DNA of 61,719 nucleotides, from contig WPIO01000387.1 in assembly GCA_009760855.2 (NCBI GenBank), positions 1 to 61,719 of the forward strand, in the 5' to 3' direction. This DNA is from Cristatella mucedo (lineage: Eukaryota; Bryozoa; Phylactolaemata; Cristatellidae). Below, one piece after another: positions 22,856-35,800 of the stretch. The position numbers and the translations under genes were made by a program. Position 1 is the stretch's first letter; each line of letters starts with the position of its first letter. The notes under the pieces were generated by a model. It did not search any database, was not told where the DNA came from, and saw only the letters and a list, made by a program, of their open reading frames with translations.

Positions 22856-24254
22856 TTAGTCGACTCCACTTATAAGAATACTCTCTGGCCGGACAATGGC
22901 CGTTCTTATAGGCGAGTAATCCTGTATGCGGAGTGAGACTACAGCTAGAGTAAATCTGGGACACGGAATTGCTATTCTTGTAAGCGGAGCATTCCTAAAT
23001 CCGATATTCGTATATGCGGAGTCGACTGTATTGGTTTAAAAGCTGTGTATCCAGCAGTCAGCAAGGGCTAGTTTGACCTGGGGGAAATTGTCTTCCAAGT
23101 CCACGCTAGATAACCTACAGCGGTGTGTTAAAAAGGTCACAGACATATGGTGACTGTTTGAAAGTGAAAATGATTCGCCTTTTTTCATGCTGGAGATATA
23201 AAAGCTTGCCGGCGTCTGTGCATGACATGGCCAGCCGTTGGGGAAGCCCGGCTGCATCGGGTCACGGGGGATTCAAGAAAACAATATCCACACTTTGAGG
23301 TCCAATAAATGCTCCAATTTGCATCTAAAAACATAGATGTAAAATAAAGTGAACGTTTTTAGTTACATGGGGTCGAGGTTAAAAACAATATTTCACAAAC
23401 AAAAGTTTCTGTAGCGTTGAACTAATGCCATTTCAGTTCGTCTCAAATAATAGGAATGAAAGGAAACGTTTGTCCTTAGATAATAACCGTAGACGAGCTG
23501 AACGTGTAGCAAAAGAAAAGTCCAGATATTGCTGGAAAGATCGGACTGGTGAAATTTGCTTACTCCTCATAGATGTTTGTAGTTAACAAAGAGCTAGGTG
23601 TAGAAACGAACAAATGACAATTGTAGATCGCGAAGTTCTTATAAAAAGGTTTTTTAAGGCTGGCCACATTTTGGATCACCATCTCACCAAATAGCAGTCA
23701 TCAAAGAAAGCTGGCCAAAACCATAAGGAGTGCAGTCATCAGAGAAAGCTGGCAGGTGAGGTAATTAAAAAGTTTTGCCACGTAAGACCAGCTTTATACA
23801 GCTAACCATGACCTTTATAGCTGACCATGCCAGTGGCCTTTGCCCACAGCTTGCATTTGACTTGATCATTTTTCAAAGTAAAACTGATCAAATTCAATGA
23901 ACATTACAAGACAATCTGTATTGCTTCTCGGGAGCTACCTGTGTTGTACCTCTTTCTAAGCACTTTGCATAGACTGGAAATAAAATCGAGCAAGTCGACT
24001 GATTATAGACATACACACAAGATCAGGTTTCAATATTATGGTAAAAGAAGGTGAAGATCACTGCCACAGAACCAATGAAGCTTGTCGAACAGTAGTTTAC
24101 AGCTTTGCCACTGGCAGCTCACCTTTGGCAAACCGATCACTGCGGCGAAGAGAAGTTCAGTGGTATACATAATGATATTCTATTTTAGAAAAACACCTAT
24201 CGAGAAATTTGAGCAATCTCCAATCTGCGCGGATGGTTAGATTCGCCCCTCCCC
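22856..24254. other. Unannotated, nothing recognised
   Basis: AT-moderate sequence with a degenerate direct repeat around 23696 and 23740 (AGTCATCARAGAAAGCTGGC). No coding signal. Confidence 0.4.
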
Positions 24255-25378
24255 TGAGTCCCAGAACAATCTAGGCTTTCACTTCTATGCGGATGACACT
24301 CAGTTGTACCTTTGTTTTGATCCCTCCCAGCCTTCGAGCACCTCAAATTCTCTCAACTCACTTGCTGCATGCATTGATGACATCAGCACATGGATGGCAG
24401 CACATTTTTTATAACTAAACGATGATAAAACTAACTCACTAGTTATGGGCAAACCCAGTGTGATTCAGAGATTGGAAAGGCTGACTCTCAAAATTGGCTC
24501 TGCCAGCATATCTCCTGTTGAATCAGCTCGAAATCTAGGTGTCATATTCCAAAGCCACCTCTCGTTAGACGACCATATCAGCTCCATAGTCAAATCTGCC
24601 TATTTTCAGCTTCATAACATTGCTAAAATTCGTGCTTGTTTAGATAAGGATACCACGCCCAAGTTGGTCCATGCATTCGTGACATCCCGTCTCGACTTCT
24701 GCAACTCACTGCTTACTGGCCTACCAGCATGTGCGATCAGGCGATTGCAGCTGGTGCAAAACTCCGCAGCTAGGGTTGTTTGTCGTGAGCGTCGCAGTTG
24801 CCACATTACTCCACTTCTCGCCGACCTGCACTGGCTACCAGTCAAGCAACGGATTGACTTCACGGTATTGTCGCTCACTTTTAGGTCACTTCATTCTTTG
24901 GCTTCAGCCTACCTATGAGATCTACTTCCCCACCCGGCCAAGCATCGTACCACCTGCTTTTCGGAATCCAACAGTCTACTAATACCTCGTACAAACCTTA
25001 AATCCTTTGGAGACCGTGCATTTCGTTCGTATGCTCCCAAAGCCTGGAACTCCCTCCCCAACTGCGTCAGAACATCCCCTGACCTGACCACATTTAAAAG
25101 GAACTTAAAAACACACCTATTTAGGACAGCATTTAGTGGATCCCTGTGATTCGTCCTTGATGTGCTTATGCATGCTGACACTGTGCATGCTGCCACTAAC
25201 CACATTTGCATGCTGACCCTGTGCATGTCACCCCTAACCATATTATTCATTTTGTTTGTTTTTCAAGCATGATTTTACTTACCATTCAATTGCATTTCCC
25301 TTTGCAGCAAATGTAAAGCACCTAGAAAGAGATTAAGTTCTCTGAGGGCGCTTTATCAAGTGCATTATTATTATTAAG
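24255..25378 (+). mobile_element. L2-A LINE, 5'-truncated, with RT motif C to tail
   Basis: The best sense copy of L2-A. It begins just before reverse transcriptase motif C, intact as FYADDTQLY (about 24282-24308). A 157-codon frame (24445-24918) carries the block ARNLGVIF, then LVHAFVTSRLDFCNSLL and LQLVQNSAARVV. A frameshift near 24915 moves the rest ([31 protein letters not shown]) to another frame. The 3' UTR, terminal hairpin and ATT tail end at 25378. An in-frame stop near 24410 and the frameshift make it dead. Family assignment (L2/CR1 group) rests on the C-terminal block order and on the hairpin plus (ATT)n tail. Confidence 0.9.
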
Positions 25379-26110
25379 TGTCCTGCGACATTGAAAGACG
25401 AGTAATGACATTCATTGCTTGTTCATGGATGAAAATAGGAAGGCGTAAACCATATGCAACGATCAATATCTTGGTAATGAAACGTTTGATGTCAGGATAA
25501 CCTGAAATGGCTTGATTTTAGAGTAGAAAGCGAGTAATACGACTACACCAATTAAGGATTTTGACGAACAATTTCTTGTCAATTGAGACTCAGTCTATGC
25601 TATACCATGACGATAGGCATTCAAAAATACCAGGACGGTACGCATTCAATATACCCCAGGCTGACTGTTCAATTGCTATACTGACCATTTTTAGAAAGTG
25701 GAATCAATAATCGTAATGCAATTTCTAATTTTGTGCTTTGGCATCCCAAACGATTGTTGCCCTATAATGTTCCGGGCCTCATTTTAAGGGCCGTTTTTCG
25801 CTTCGAGTTGGATAGCCAATTCGCTGTTGGGTGATCTAAAGTATTGTTCCTCGAAAAGTATTGGAGCTATGTCACTACACTAATTTTATAACTTTTAATG
25901 GCCGATGATATGCCTTAAACTTGTTGTAATTCTCGTTACATTACGACATTAAAAACCTTCTATCGGTGTATCGTCTACTGCAGAGATTGGACGGTGTCAC
26001 CCCCTCTCTGCGGTCTGGGTGGTCAATCAAACAGACTAATACGTATGGTATGCCACTAAAAGTAACCCAGACCCAACCAACTATTAAGCATTGGAAACCA
26101 AGCACCCTTA
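25379..26110. other. Upstream flank of LARP1, nothing recognised
   Basis: About 700 bases with no repeat or coding match. The CCAAT boxes at 26.1 kb begin the promoter-like region. Confidence 0.4.
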
Positions 26111-26113
26111 ATC

Positions 26114-26127
26114 ATTGGCAGTCCAAT
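26114..26127. promoter_or_regulatory. Inverted CCAAT-box pair
   Basis: ATTGG (26114-26118) and CCAAT (26123-26127) face each other, and a further ATTGG lies near 26093. They are about 210-250 bases upstream of the NRF-1-like site, a plausible NF-Y position for a housekeeping promoter. Motif match only. Confidence 0.35.
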
Positions 26128-26334
26128 GCCAACTAGCACATTGCAAATACTCACTGCATTCAAGTTCCAGCAGAGGATTGGAATAGTGCGAAAGTTTTCA
26201 TCTTTCAGGTAGTACATTCTGCTCGATAGCTTGCTCAGTAAGTAAATATCATCTCCCAGCCAACACTGAAGACAGTCAAAGGCAGGCTTCCAAGGATCGC
26301 TGCTACGGGACTCGCGGTAGGGGTAGCGGTGTTA

Positions 26335-26346
26335 TGCGCATGCGCA
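26335..26346. promoter_or_regulatory. NRF-1-type palindrome, probable LARP1 promoter
   Basis: TGCGCATGCGCA is a perfect match to the consensus of the metazoan NRF-1 factor (YGCGCAYGCGCR) and is fully palindromic. It sits in a local CpG-rich stretch about 450 bases upstream of the LARP1 start codon. No TATA box is seen, which fits a housekeeping promoter. Transcription probably starts just downstream. Confidence 0.6.
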
Positions 26347-26349
26347 GCG

Positions 26350-26480
26350 CTGTGGGCGTGCTGTAAAGAAAGCAAGGCCGTCCATTGACCTTCTATTTGC
26401 GAGCAGGCTGGTCGCGTGGCGCATGGGCGGACATATGGTGCTGTCGTCTTGGCTTGTCTGAAATTTGCAGCACAGCCTTT
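26350..26480 (+). other. Candidate LARP1 exon 1 (5' UTR)
   Basis: Sequence between the NRF-1-like site and a consensus donor GTAAGA at 26481. It would be joined to the acceptor TTTTAG ending at 26711. The start is not defined. No upstream ATG in it gives a convincing N-terminus. Confidence 0.35.
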
Positions 26481-26711
26481 GTAAGATTCGCGCGCGTAGC
26501 TTATTTAAAATGCATCCTATTGAGTATGCTGAAGCTTGGATTGTATTTTCCGGTCATCCCGGCTTGCGGGCTGGCTGGGAGCCATAGCTTGGGACTGTGT
26601 TTGCGGGACCTGACCGGCCGTGCGAAGTGTCTCGTACGGTTTCGCATCCTTCACAGTCTCTCTTTAATTTTTTCATATTTTGTGTATTTAATTTTTTAAT
26701 CACACTTTTAG

Positions 26712-27095
26712 GTGCTGCAGCTATTAATAATGTGACTTATGACAACCCTTGTTTTAGCATTTCCCACGACGATCGTCCACGTGCTTGGATTATGTCGGCG
26801 AAAGGTGCATTGCTTTACGCCGAAACCGTGTCCAAATGTCAGGGAAAAGCTCACATGAATTCTGTGAACGCTTTAATCGGAGATCCGTCCACTGCTCCGA
26901 ACGCCGGCGATGGTAAACAGATTGAGAAAGAAAATTTCGAAACAGCTGGCAAGAAACTTGATGAGCCACGGAAGTTTGACAACGTTAAGTATGTCGAAGC
27001 ACCTCTTCCTACAACTAATCCGTGGAATAGAACGATAGCTTCATCTTCAAGCAATCATGTTGCAGAGAAAAAGGTTTCTGCTCATAAGGACAAAG
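26712..27095 (+). CDS. LARP1: LARP1 exon 2 (start codon)
   Basis: Acceptor TTTTAG ends at 26711 and donor GTAAGC starts at 27096. Coding begins at ATG 26792 and gives 101 codons plus one base. The end encodes [15 protein letters not shown], matching the VEAPLPKTNPW block near the vertebrate LARP1 N-terminus, which fixes frame and identity. The upstream residues are acidic/lysine-rich and look disordered. The open frame continues through the next intron. Confidence 0.85.
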
Positions 27096-29789
27096 GTAAG
27101 CCGGAGTACCGAGGCGATGCCAAGGAAACTAAACGTCTCAGAAATCGTGCTGGTAGTTATTTTTCAAATGTGTTTGGCCTATGCGCCTCTGGCGCGTATA
27201 ACATCATTTTCTTGGTCAGTTTTGTGTGCAGGCGATACCCTTCGGGTTTTCGACCTGCTCTTTATTATGGTATCTTTCATTGCTCACATGTTGTTACAGT
27301 TTCGCGTATTTTACCAGTCACAGATGCTGCTGCTGTGGACATTAATTCTAAGCCTGGATTGGGAATGCAGTCCTCCTCAGTAAAGGTATGCTCCGATTGA
27401 GTTGCTTTCATAGCTTTTGCCATTGATCTAAAAAGCTGATGTATCAGGACTTGTGGTATCTTGAAATTCTCAGCCTTCCATATGGCATTTTTGCTTGATC
27501 TCGTGCTCAACAGTCGCTTAGACCTGTTAGAGTGAGACCTATTTTGAATCGGCATATTTAGTATCTGGATCTTGCTGTTGCATTGGCATTTTATATTCCT
27601 AGTACGTTTTCGTATGCCTTTGTTTTTATCAAGTTATGCTCATGCATACCTTATTGGTTTATAATGCAATGCTGCCACTTACATTGCCGTTAAGTCATGT
27701 TGAATTATATTTGCTTGGTCAATGTTGTTAAAAATATTGGTTGATGCTTGATTGCCTGTCTATCTATCACGTAGGTTAAGCCCGTTATTTTTGTTTGTTT
27801 TAGATCACTGCAAAAGTTAAGGCACTTAGGAATTGTGTTGTATTAATAGCATCAGCTTTCTGTTTTCCGATAATAGTCATCTTGACAACGTAGTGGCTTG
27901 CAGAAACCGTTCCTCTGCTAGCAGGTAGCATTTCTTTAAGTTACAGCCTTATGTAGTGCAGGTAAATCATACCGAATGATGGCTAAAATTGTATGCAGCC
28001 CATTTACGTCTCACTTCAACACGAGATCAGTTGCCTTCTTTAATGCATCATGAAGGGCTCATGTTCAAACAAATGCTATTTTTTATCGAACCAAGAGAAG
28101 TAAATTTTTCATTTTACGATTGATTTGGGTGACATGTTGAAAAATAGTAGTTTCCCCTATGTAGTCCCTCATATCCCTTTTTGAGACATGTTTGTGCTAC
28201 GGAGCTGTAATAAAGTTTTACTACAGCTTTTGTGCGGATCCAAACCTGAGCTAGCGTCATGCCCAACCACAGCATGGACCGAATTTGGTAAATTGGAACT
28301 TAACTCATTTCTCCGGTGCTGTTTTCTAGCAATTGTTTTTGTGAAATGAGTTGAGACCCAACCTTAGCTCTATGTGCCGGATTTGTTAAAATCTACCTTT
28401 AATAACACCTTTTAGTTTTGCTTCTCTCGAATGTCTTTTTTCGTAAACCCAGTGGGCTGGGCACAAATAAACGCGCAAGCACTTGAGCCTACAAGCATCG
28501 TCTCGATATGGCTTTAAACTAGGGTAGTATGCCTTCTATTACCACATAGCGCCCAATGTGACGAGTTTTGCATGCTTTTTGCTTGGTCTTCCACCAGTTG
28601 CAGGATAGAGATATTGACTTCTTACATTTAGACTGCTACTACCCTCTCCCGGCTTAGCCACCCAGACCAAGACCAGTCCGTCTGCCGACCTTGCCTTAAG
28701 CTTGGACCTTGCCTCGACTGCTGGCCTCATAGGTAGTCAGCCCATAACGAGGTTTTTTACTTTCAGCTTAGGCAGAGCTGCTATGTTGGATTGTGTTCCT
28801 TCGTCGGTATCGTGGTGGGATGAGGTCGGAACAGCTAATGTTTCTTGGCAGCTGTTCCGGATGTCGGCTCCTGCCAGGAGCATTTCTTCTTTCCCACTGT
28901 AGCCAGCCGCGTGGCTCCTTCTACCTCGCTGCTCCCAATCGTCTTCTCAGGGCTCGGCCGAGCAGCCGGCGTTGGACCAGCCGACAGCAGCAGCTCTGGA
29001 CGAGTGGCCTGCGTTAATAGAGACGAAAGAAGTCAAAAGCCAAGAGGTGGGTTCAGCATGACTAGTCTTGGCCTTCGATTGGCAAGCTTGCCCTTTACTT
29101 CTTCGGCCGGGCTGGCCGAGCCCCTCCGGTGGTGGCCGTGTAGGCTTCATAGAGAGACACCGGCTGTCCTTGAGCACTTGACAACTGCCACTTAACTACT
29201 GCGGTCAGCTCTCTCGGGGGGGGGGGGGGGTGGAAAGAAGAAAGAAAAGAAAGCCACTCGGCAGCAGATATCTCTCGATCCGTGGCCTCTTGAGTGCCGT
29301 CGGGGCATCGGTGGTGCCGTCTCCCGAGGAGTGAGCTTGCTGCCTTGCGAGCAAAAGAGGATGAAGCTTGCTGATCGCTGCCTTGCGAGCAAGAGTCGGC
29401 CGTTCTCGGACCGGGTGCTGAAGCCAAGTCAGTGGCCCAAAGCCACAGGTTTGTTCTTGGTCGGTCGGTCGGCTGAGCTGGCTGCTGCCAAGCTTGCTCG
29501 GAGCCAGCCGAATGCCAGTCCTTCAGCCACTTATCTTTGTGCCTAGGGCACGGCCACTGCCTTAGTGGTGAGGTAGGAGAGATGGGGGGGTGTATCAGCA
29601 GCTAGGCAGCTAGTAGCTGCTGCCCAGCACCATGGAGCTAACGATTGTTTGCCTAGGTGGGAGTGAAGTGCCGGCTGGCTGGCCAGCCGGCTGTCCCTGC
29701 ATCAACCCCACCCCAGCAACACCTGTTTAGTAAGAATCCAATTTATGTGAACGATGGCTAGGGAAGGGCCCACCTCCCACCACCAGACA

Positions 29790-29835
<46 letters not shown>

Positions 29836-32800
29836 GCATTTGGTCAAGCAGAAAGGTAGGGCAAGAGGGTATTGCTGTGTTGTGCCTCCAACAGTTGGTA
29901 AACTGTCTGGTATGGGAAAGAAACCTAATTTCTCCATTGTTACGTTGTTACGAGAAGAAACTGAAAGACCAAAAAAGAAACAGAAAGATGGGGAATGTGG
30001 TGGAGAGGGAAAGAGTCCCTGCTAGGACCTAAACTTGGCTAGTGGCAGCAGCCTGATTTGATCGTCAGGATGAATGAGGGCCTTCTGACGGCAGTATTTT
30101 TAAGCCTCTTTATGCATGCAGCACCGGTATTTAAAAAATGCATCTTTTGTCACTTTAGCTATGCCTGTCATTGAGGACGTGCTGCAGCCAGCCCATAACA
30201 GCTGCCAGCCGTCGGGAACCACTGCAGCTGGCTGGCTGGCTTCTTGCCGTGCAAGCTTTGCCCTGGCCTCAGGGTCGGTGGCCTCGGATGCTGCAGCTGG
30301 CCATTTGTGCAGCTCGACTGCAGTTTGTTAGAGCTGTCCTATCTGCTGGTCTTGCTTGGTAGCTGCCCGGTAGTATTTAATAATAATAATAATAATAATA
30401 ATTATAATGCACTTGATAAAGCGCCCTCAGAGAACTCAATCCCTCTCTAGGCGCTTTACATTTGCTGCAAAGGGAAATGGGAGTTGGTATCATGGTATGG
30501 GGAGGCAGCAGGTGGGAAGGGAGGCATCGTGTCGAGCCATCCTTCTCCCGACTCTGAGATGAGGAAGGCTGCCAACTGAATCTTGGAGCTGCATTTTTCA
30601 AGCAGCCGGATTGACCGAGTTGGATAATGCAGCAGCTGCTGCTGTCGCCGGCTTTTGCTTTCAGAAGCTCCAGTTTCGTTGGATACTCGGTTTCCGATGG
30701 CCGGCATGGGGGCCGTGTTTAGATCGCCTTGTTTCGTGGAAGCTTGGGCATGGGCAGTTTTTTGTGAGCGGCCGAATTTCGTGGAAATCGCTTGGTATGG
30801 TCCGATCTTGCTGGAGCTGCTGGCTGGCAGAGCTGAGCCGACGAATGGTTAGCTGCACTTGCAGGAATATCGTGTGGGAGTGGGTAAGAGAAGATACTTA
30901 CAAGCTGCTGAGAGGTTGGGAGCATTAGCTGTGGTTATGGCAGTATTTTTGAATACAAGTCAGTCATCAATAGGAAGACGTTTGTTTAGTCTCAAAGAAG
31001 GCTTTTCGGAGCTCAATGAAAGATAAAAGCTCTTCTGACTTCCGTTTTTGTGTCATGCAAGAGCAGGTAAAGGTGACTATAGTGTAACACTCTCCCCCCC
31101 CCCCCAGGTGGGCCTTATGAAAGGGGCACCTGGAACAGCAAGAAATATTTAGGCTCATAGGTTCGGGATCCGCAGCTTGAAGGAGGCCTATTTTTTTATC
31201 TATTCTTTTATCTTTTTGAAAATGTAGAGGGCTAAAGTGGCTTGCAACCCGAACAGTTTTTTGGCTCCGTCCAGAAGCAAAAAGTTTTAACATCATCCCT
31301 TGTGAACAATAGCTCTTTAAGAATGACTTTATTAAGAGAGAGAGAGAGAGTCGCGATCGGAGGAATGTGCATTCAGTAGATTTTGAGGCTTTTAAAGGGA
31401 AAGTATCTGTTCTCTCCAGAAACCTGAAGCTGTGCTGCAGAAAACAGCTTCTGTTTGCCAAGGCACGAAAGTGCCTTGCAGTCATATTTAGCCTCCTCTA
31501 CATAAGAATTCGATACCCCCTTCTTCACTTTCGTGCACCTCATTTCTGGAGATGCAGGAGATTAGCCATCTCGTTAAGCAGACCAGTAACTAGGTTTTCC
31601 TGTGGCTATACCTTTAATGCTTGACCTTTAATGATGTTGCAGGAAGTCACAGGAGGAGTTTCGACGTTTCAGAATACTGGTAATAATAATAACGATGCAT
31701 TTTAAGTAGTACCCTCAGAGAACTCGATCTTTTTCTAGGCACTTTACATTTTCTGCAAAAGATGCAGGATCTGGTGCCAAAGAGGTTGCACAAAATAGGC
31801 TTTTGTAGGCCCCATATAATTATGATGGTCACCTGTGGATGCAGGCCCTGATTTGCACCACCAAATTATCCCACCCCCCAATTAGTCGGTGACTGTAAAA
31901 GCATAGTGGCATCTGTTCGAAAACCGACTCGTAATCTGTCTGCAGGAAATGCTCTGCCCAGAAGTAGTTTTCAGCCTTCTCATCCAAGAAAAATGTTAAA
32001 CCTTTTGTAGAGCCTAAAGCTCTGACCTAAAGGCAAGGCTCACAGAAAATTTTTCAGGCTGGCTTGAAAAGAAATTGGCGTCCTGCTTGTGGGGAGAGCC
32101 TGAAGCAGGACCGAGCAGCTGGTGCTCCCTAGCTCGTTTGGCCCCATCATGAATAGCCTACCTTCAGGGAACCGGATGAAATATTCTATTTACCTAGCCT
32201 CATGACTAATTGGCAGCCCGTTTTCTATTGCCTTTGATGTGTCGCCTGGGAGGCTGCTGGAGACCTAAAACCGGCTACCGGATAAGCTCTCCAAAAATTG
32301 ATGACCTTGCTATGAATAAAGTCAGTTGACCTCTTCCAGAAACTGGAGGGAAACTAACATTGGCTTAGAATCTAGTGCACAACTGAGGCTCATGTATGCT
32401 GCCATTTAGCAGCCGCTGTGTGTTTCTGTTTATTCCATGCATTTTGCTTGCCATGAATTAAAGTGGTTCACCGGCTCTCACCCTCACCCTAGTACAGATA
32501 TAGCTGCTACTTGTGGGTTATGCACTTCAAAGTTTGCATCTCCATAGCTATTGCTTCTACCAGCTGCAGAAGAATTATTTGGATTGCCTTAACCGGTTTA
32601 ATAGAAAATCAGTCTTTTAAAGCTCTCATCTTTTATCATGTTAGCACACCTTTATGATGAAGTTAATCTGACCTGTCTTTTGTTAAGTGGTGTTGTGGTT
32701 TATGAAGAAGGGAGTGTAACCCAATTTTTGTATTTGTACTCGACTCGTATAGCCTAAATATAATATGTGTAAATGACTTTGTTGACCATTTGTATTGTCT

Positions 32801-35800
32801 CAAGCCTAAACTGTATGTTCTATCGATAGTGTTACATGTTTTGGAACCTGTAGTGTTACGTCGGTACACACAGGCATGCTCTACTTTACTTGTGTGTGTG
32901 CGCGAGCGCGCTCGTGCTCGCGTGTGTGCGCTCGATCTTATGGTGTTCACGTGAGACTATATCGGTAGTGGTGCTGCATCGAACCTGCCTGCTCTCGTCT
33001 TCAAGTGCAATTATTCTACCACCTGCTGAGTTTTATAGGTACCGGTGGTTTGTAACCATTTGGAAATGCTTTTGTTTATGATCACATTGATTTTATTGTG
33101 TTTCTAGTACCTGGTACACCACGATGTTTGACTGCTAACAGCTTGACACTCTTATGGTTATTAAGTTATGCCAACTGAGGCATGACTTACTGGCTTCATT
33201 TTCAGCCCAAACTAGGATGGGTGGGGTCGGTAATTAGCTAGGCATGAAAATCTGAATACATCTTTGACAGACTGCTACATTACATGATTTGTACTGGCCT
33301 GTGGACACTCACCAAGAGCAGCTGTTAATGCTCAAGTACCGTGGCTTACTTGCTTGCCACATACTTTTTGCACGGACAAGGTATCCCAGCAGGCGATAGC
33401 CCCATTTCACTGAAACGGCCCGAGTAGGCTTGTCATCTAGCTTGACCGGCCGACTAGCCTTCGCCTTTCCTGCGATTGGCTGCGTCTGGAAAGGTCAAGG
33501 TCTGGTCCAACCTTGGCTTGATTATGGTTATGCTGATTAAGCCGTTTGACACCCCCTGTCATCCACCATCCAAACGTTTAGTGTGGCGAATTCTCGATAC
33601 TGCTGATTTGGCGATGATGACTTTGAATCCTTGTTGACAATATACCGGCTGGCTATCTCTAGTCAAAGCCAGCTGTACTCAGTTGACCGAATTCAAGAAT
33701 TGTTTTTGTCCTCTTTAAAAATACTGGGAACTCCCAACAGGCTTACAAGTCAGATGGAAATGGCAGCTCCGAGGATGGTGATGGCGCTTACGGTGGCGCT
33801 CCCATGGAGAAATCCGATGACAACCAAAAAAGCATCTTCAAGAAAAAAGGTATCGCTGATTGGTTAGCTGATGGGTGCGAGGATTAACGTGAGAATTCTC
33901 GAACGTCCATATGAGCACAGTGTGTTTATTTCCAGGGCCCAAGCAAATATGGCGAATAGTGGATTTTGTGCATCCGAAGTACGTTGCAAAACACACCAAC
34001 AGGAAAGACGGCGGTTTTCTGGAGCATGGATTGACAAATGGTCGTGGTCGCTCCGGCGAGGGATACCATTCCAGACACAGTGGTAGGCATAAGCGCTTGC
34101 ATGCTTCTGGGCACCCCACCCCCAGTTGTGTGTGAGTCTTGACCTTATATCCTGTCGAGTCCGTACGATATAACGGCGTTAGGTCTTTTTTTAGCAGGTG
34201 ACTGGTCGAACTGTTGTCTCCGGTTAGGCTATATGCATGCCTTTATGTTTTCAACTTCTTTTTTCCCAAGAAGTTAGCCAAGTATCATCATTCACAAGAT
34301 TCGACAGGCATACACTAGCCTCGTTCATGGTTATGTTTACAAATACTCTTTGGGGTTGTACACGAAACCATAATAAGGTACTTTCGAAGCAGTAGTTTGG
34401 CTTATTATCCAATAAGCGATTAGGTGACCATGTTGAAAAATCAGTGGAATTTCACGTCTGTTACATGCCGTTATATCACCTTAGTCACTACTTTGACACG
34501 TTTTAGCATTTTCTTCTAGAACCAATAGCATGCTGGCCTCACCGAATACTGGTTAAATTTTATAGTCGGATGGATCAGTGAAAATACCTTTCCATCATCA
34601 TAAGCTAGTTTACGGTTTTATAGAGACTCTAAGTGTCCTTCAGATGTGCAAAGCTTTGTCTTGTTTCGTGCCGATTTAGGCTCCATCGAAGGCTTAACAT
34701 TCTTACAGGTATTTTCCAATTGCATGGCCCGTCAAGCATCAGCAGATAGACCACTTCCATAGGGTAGCAAGCTCAGGAAGCCTAGCTCAGCCCTGCCTGA
34801 AAGCCACTGCAGTGATTACACCGAGTGATTACACCGAGGCCAATAAGTGCTGCTGGATTGCCTCAGACAGTGATTGCAGGCAGTGGCTCTCTGTAGCAAC
34901 CCAGTCAGCTTAATCCTAGTAGGCTAAGGTAAATGCCATTTGCTGCTCGTCACCATCCTGTTGGTTTTTTTGGGTTAAGGCTGTGCATTAACATAGCGGG
35001 ATCTATGTTTAAGCTAATATTTGGTGGAGCCAGCATTCGATGGCCTTTTCATTCCGAGGTGTGCTTGCTGACTGAGGCTTTGAATTTGCGACAAGGATTC
35101 TTTGAGAATTGATTCGGCTGCCAAAGACTGATTTGATAGAAGAGAAAGAAATGTTAAAGCACCTCTCTGAAGCATCATCGAATGTGGTCTCGGCAGACTT
35201 TGGGAGCTGCAGATCAGGTAGGCAGCACTGTTGGTCTAGTCACTAAAGCTGTATCTTCACTGGCTAATGTTTAAGGTCGAGGCATCCTAGAACTTAAGTC
35301 GGTCAATTTTACTAGTAAGGGTTTGGAGATGGGTGGCTGCCTGGAAGGGTCTGAGTTTTGCAGCCCAGGGTTCGAGGAACTAGCTAAGCGGTTTACTTCT
35401 TGGCTGTAGATCGAATACTTTTGAGGCAGCCAACTAATCAAAACAGACTCAAAACAATCAGCATGGGTGCTTCTTTCATAAATGCATTGCGTGAGAAGAC
35501 CAATCTGTGGCACTGTAAGAGTTAACAGGTGGTGGCTAAATTTTTGGAGACTTGTATATAAGCATAAATCGGCAGCAGATACAGGTGTATGTGTCCGTGG
35601 ATAGCCGCTACTCCATTTCTACTTGCTGCCGAAGGAGAAACATTAAGACCCCTACACTTCCAAGATCGTTCTTGTTGCCAAGTGAGCAGGTGTGTGAACC
35701 ACACACAGCCGGACAACGAGGCTGGCTTGTCTCGACTCCGAAGCGTTTCAAAGAATAACATGGCCATTTTGACTTCATGAATGTCTTGACTCATAACGAT

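Larger units (their letters stand above)
28700..30350. other. GC-rich segment within intron 3
   Basis: GC-rich sequence full of CTGGCTGG, AGCTTGC and GCTGC words, with a doubled GCTGCCTTGCGAGCAA (29338 and 29379). A 9-bp-stem hairpin (arms GCCGGCTGG and CCAGCCGGC, 29670-29691) lies in it. Short frames are open on both strands. It could be an alternative promoter or an unrecognised repeat, and no coding assignment is made. Confidence 0.4.
27386..33740 (+). other. LARP1 intron 3 (6.36 kb)
   Basis: A long intron containing a GC-rich stretch (28.7-30.9 kb), a CA microsatellite, poly-G and poly-C runs, and two short antisense L2-A 3' ends. I looked here for an exon matching the WPTPGE segment of vertebrate LARP1 and did not find one. 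A 172-codon minus frame (30967-31485) is unexplained and probably fortuitous. Confidence 0.7.

Noticed and set aside
26597-27400. A single 267-residue protein from 26597 to 27400
   Set aside because: The frame spans a good acceptor (26711), donor (27096) and acceptor (27317), and homology to LARP1 is confined to exon 2. The open intron is reported as a finding instead.
29834-30025. Lys/Glu-rich frame as a missing LARP1 exon
   Set aside because: No donor in a usable phase follows it, and the WPTPGE motif expected for this region is absent.
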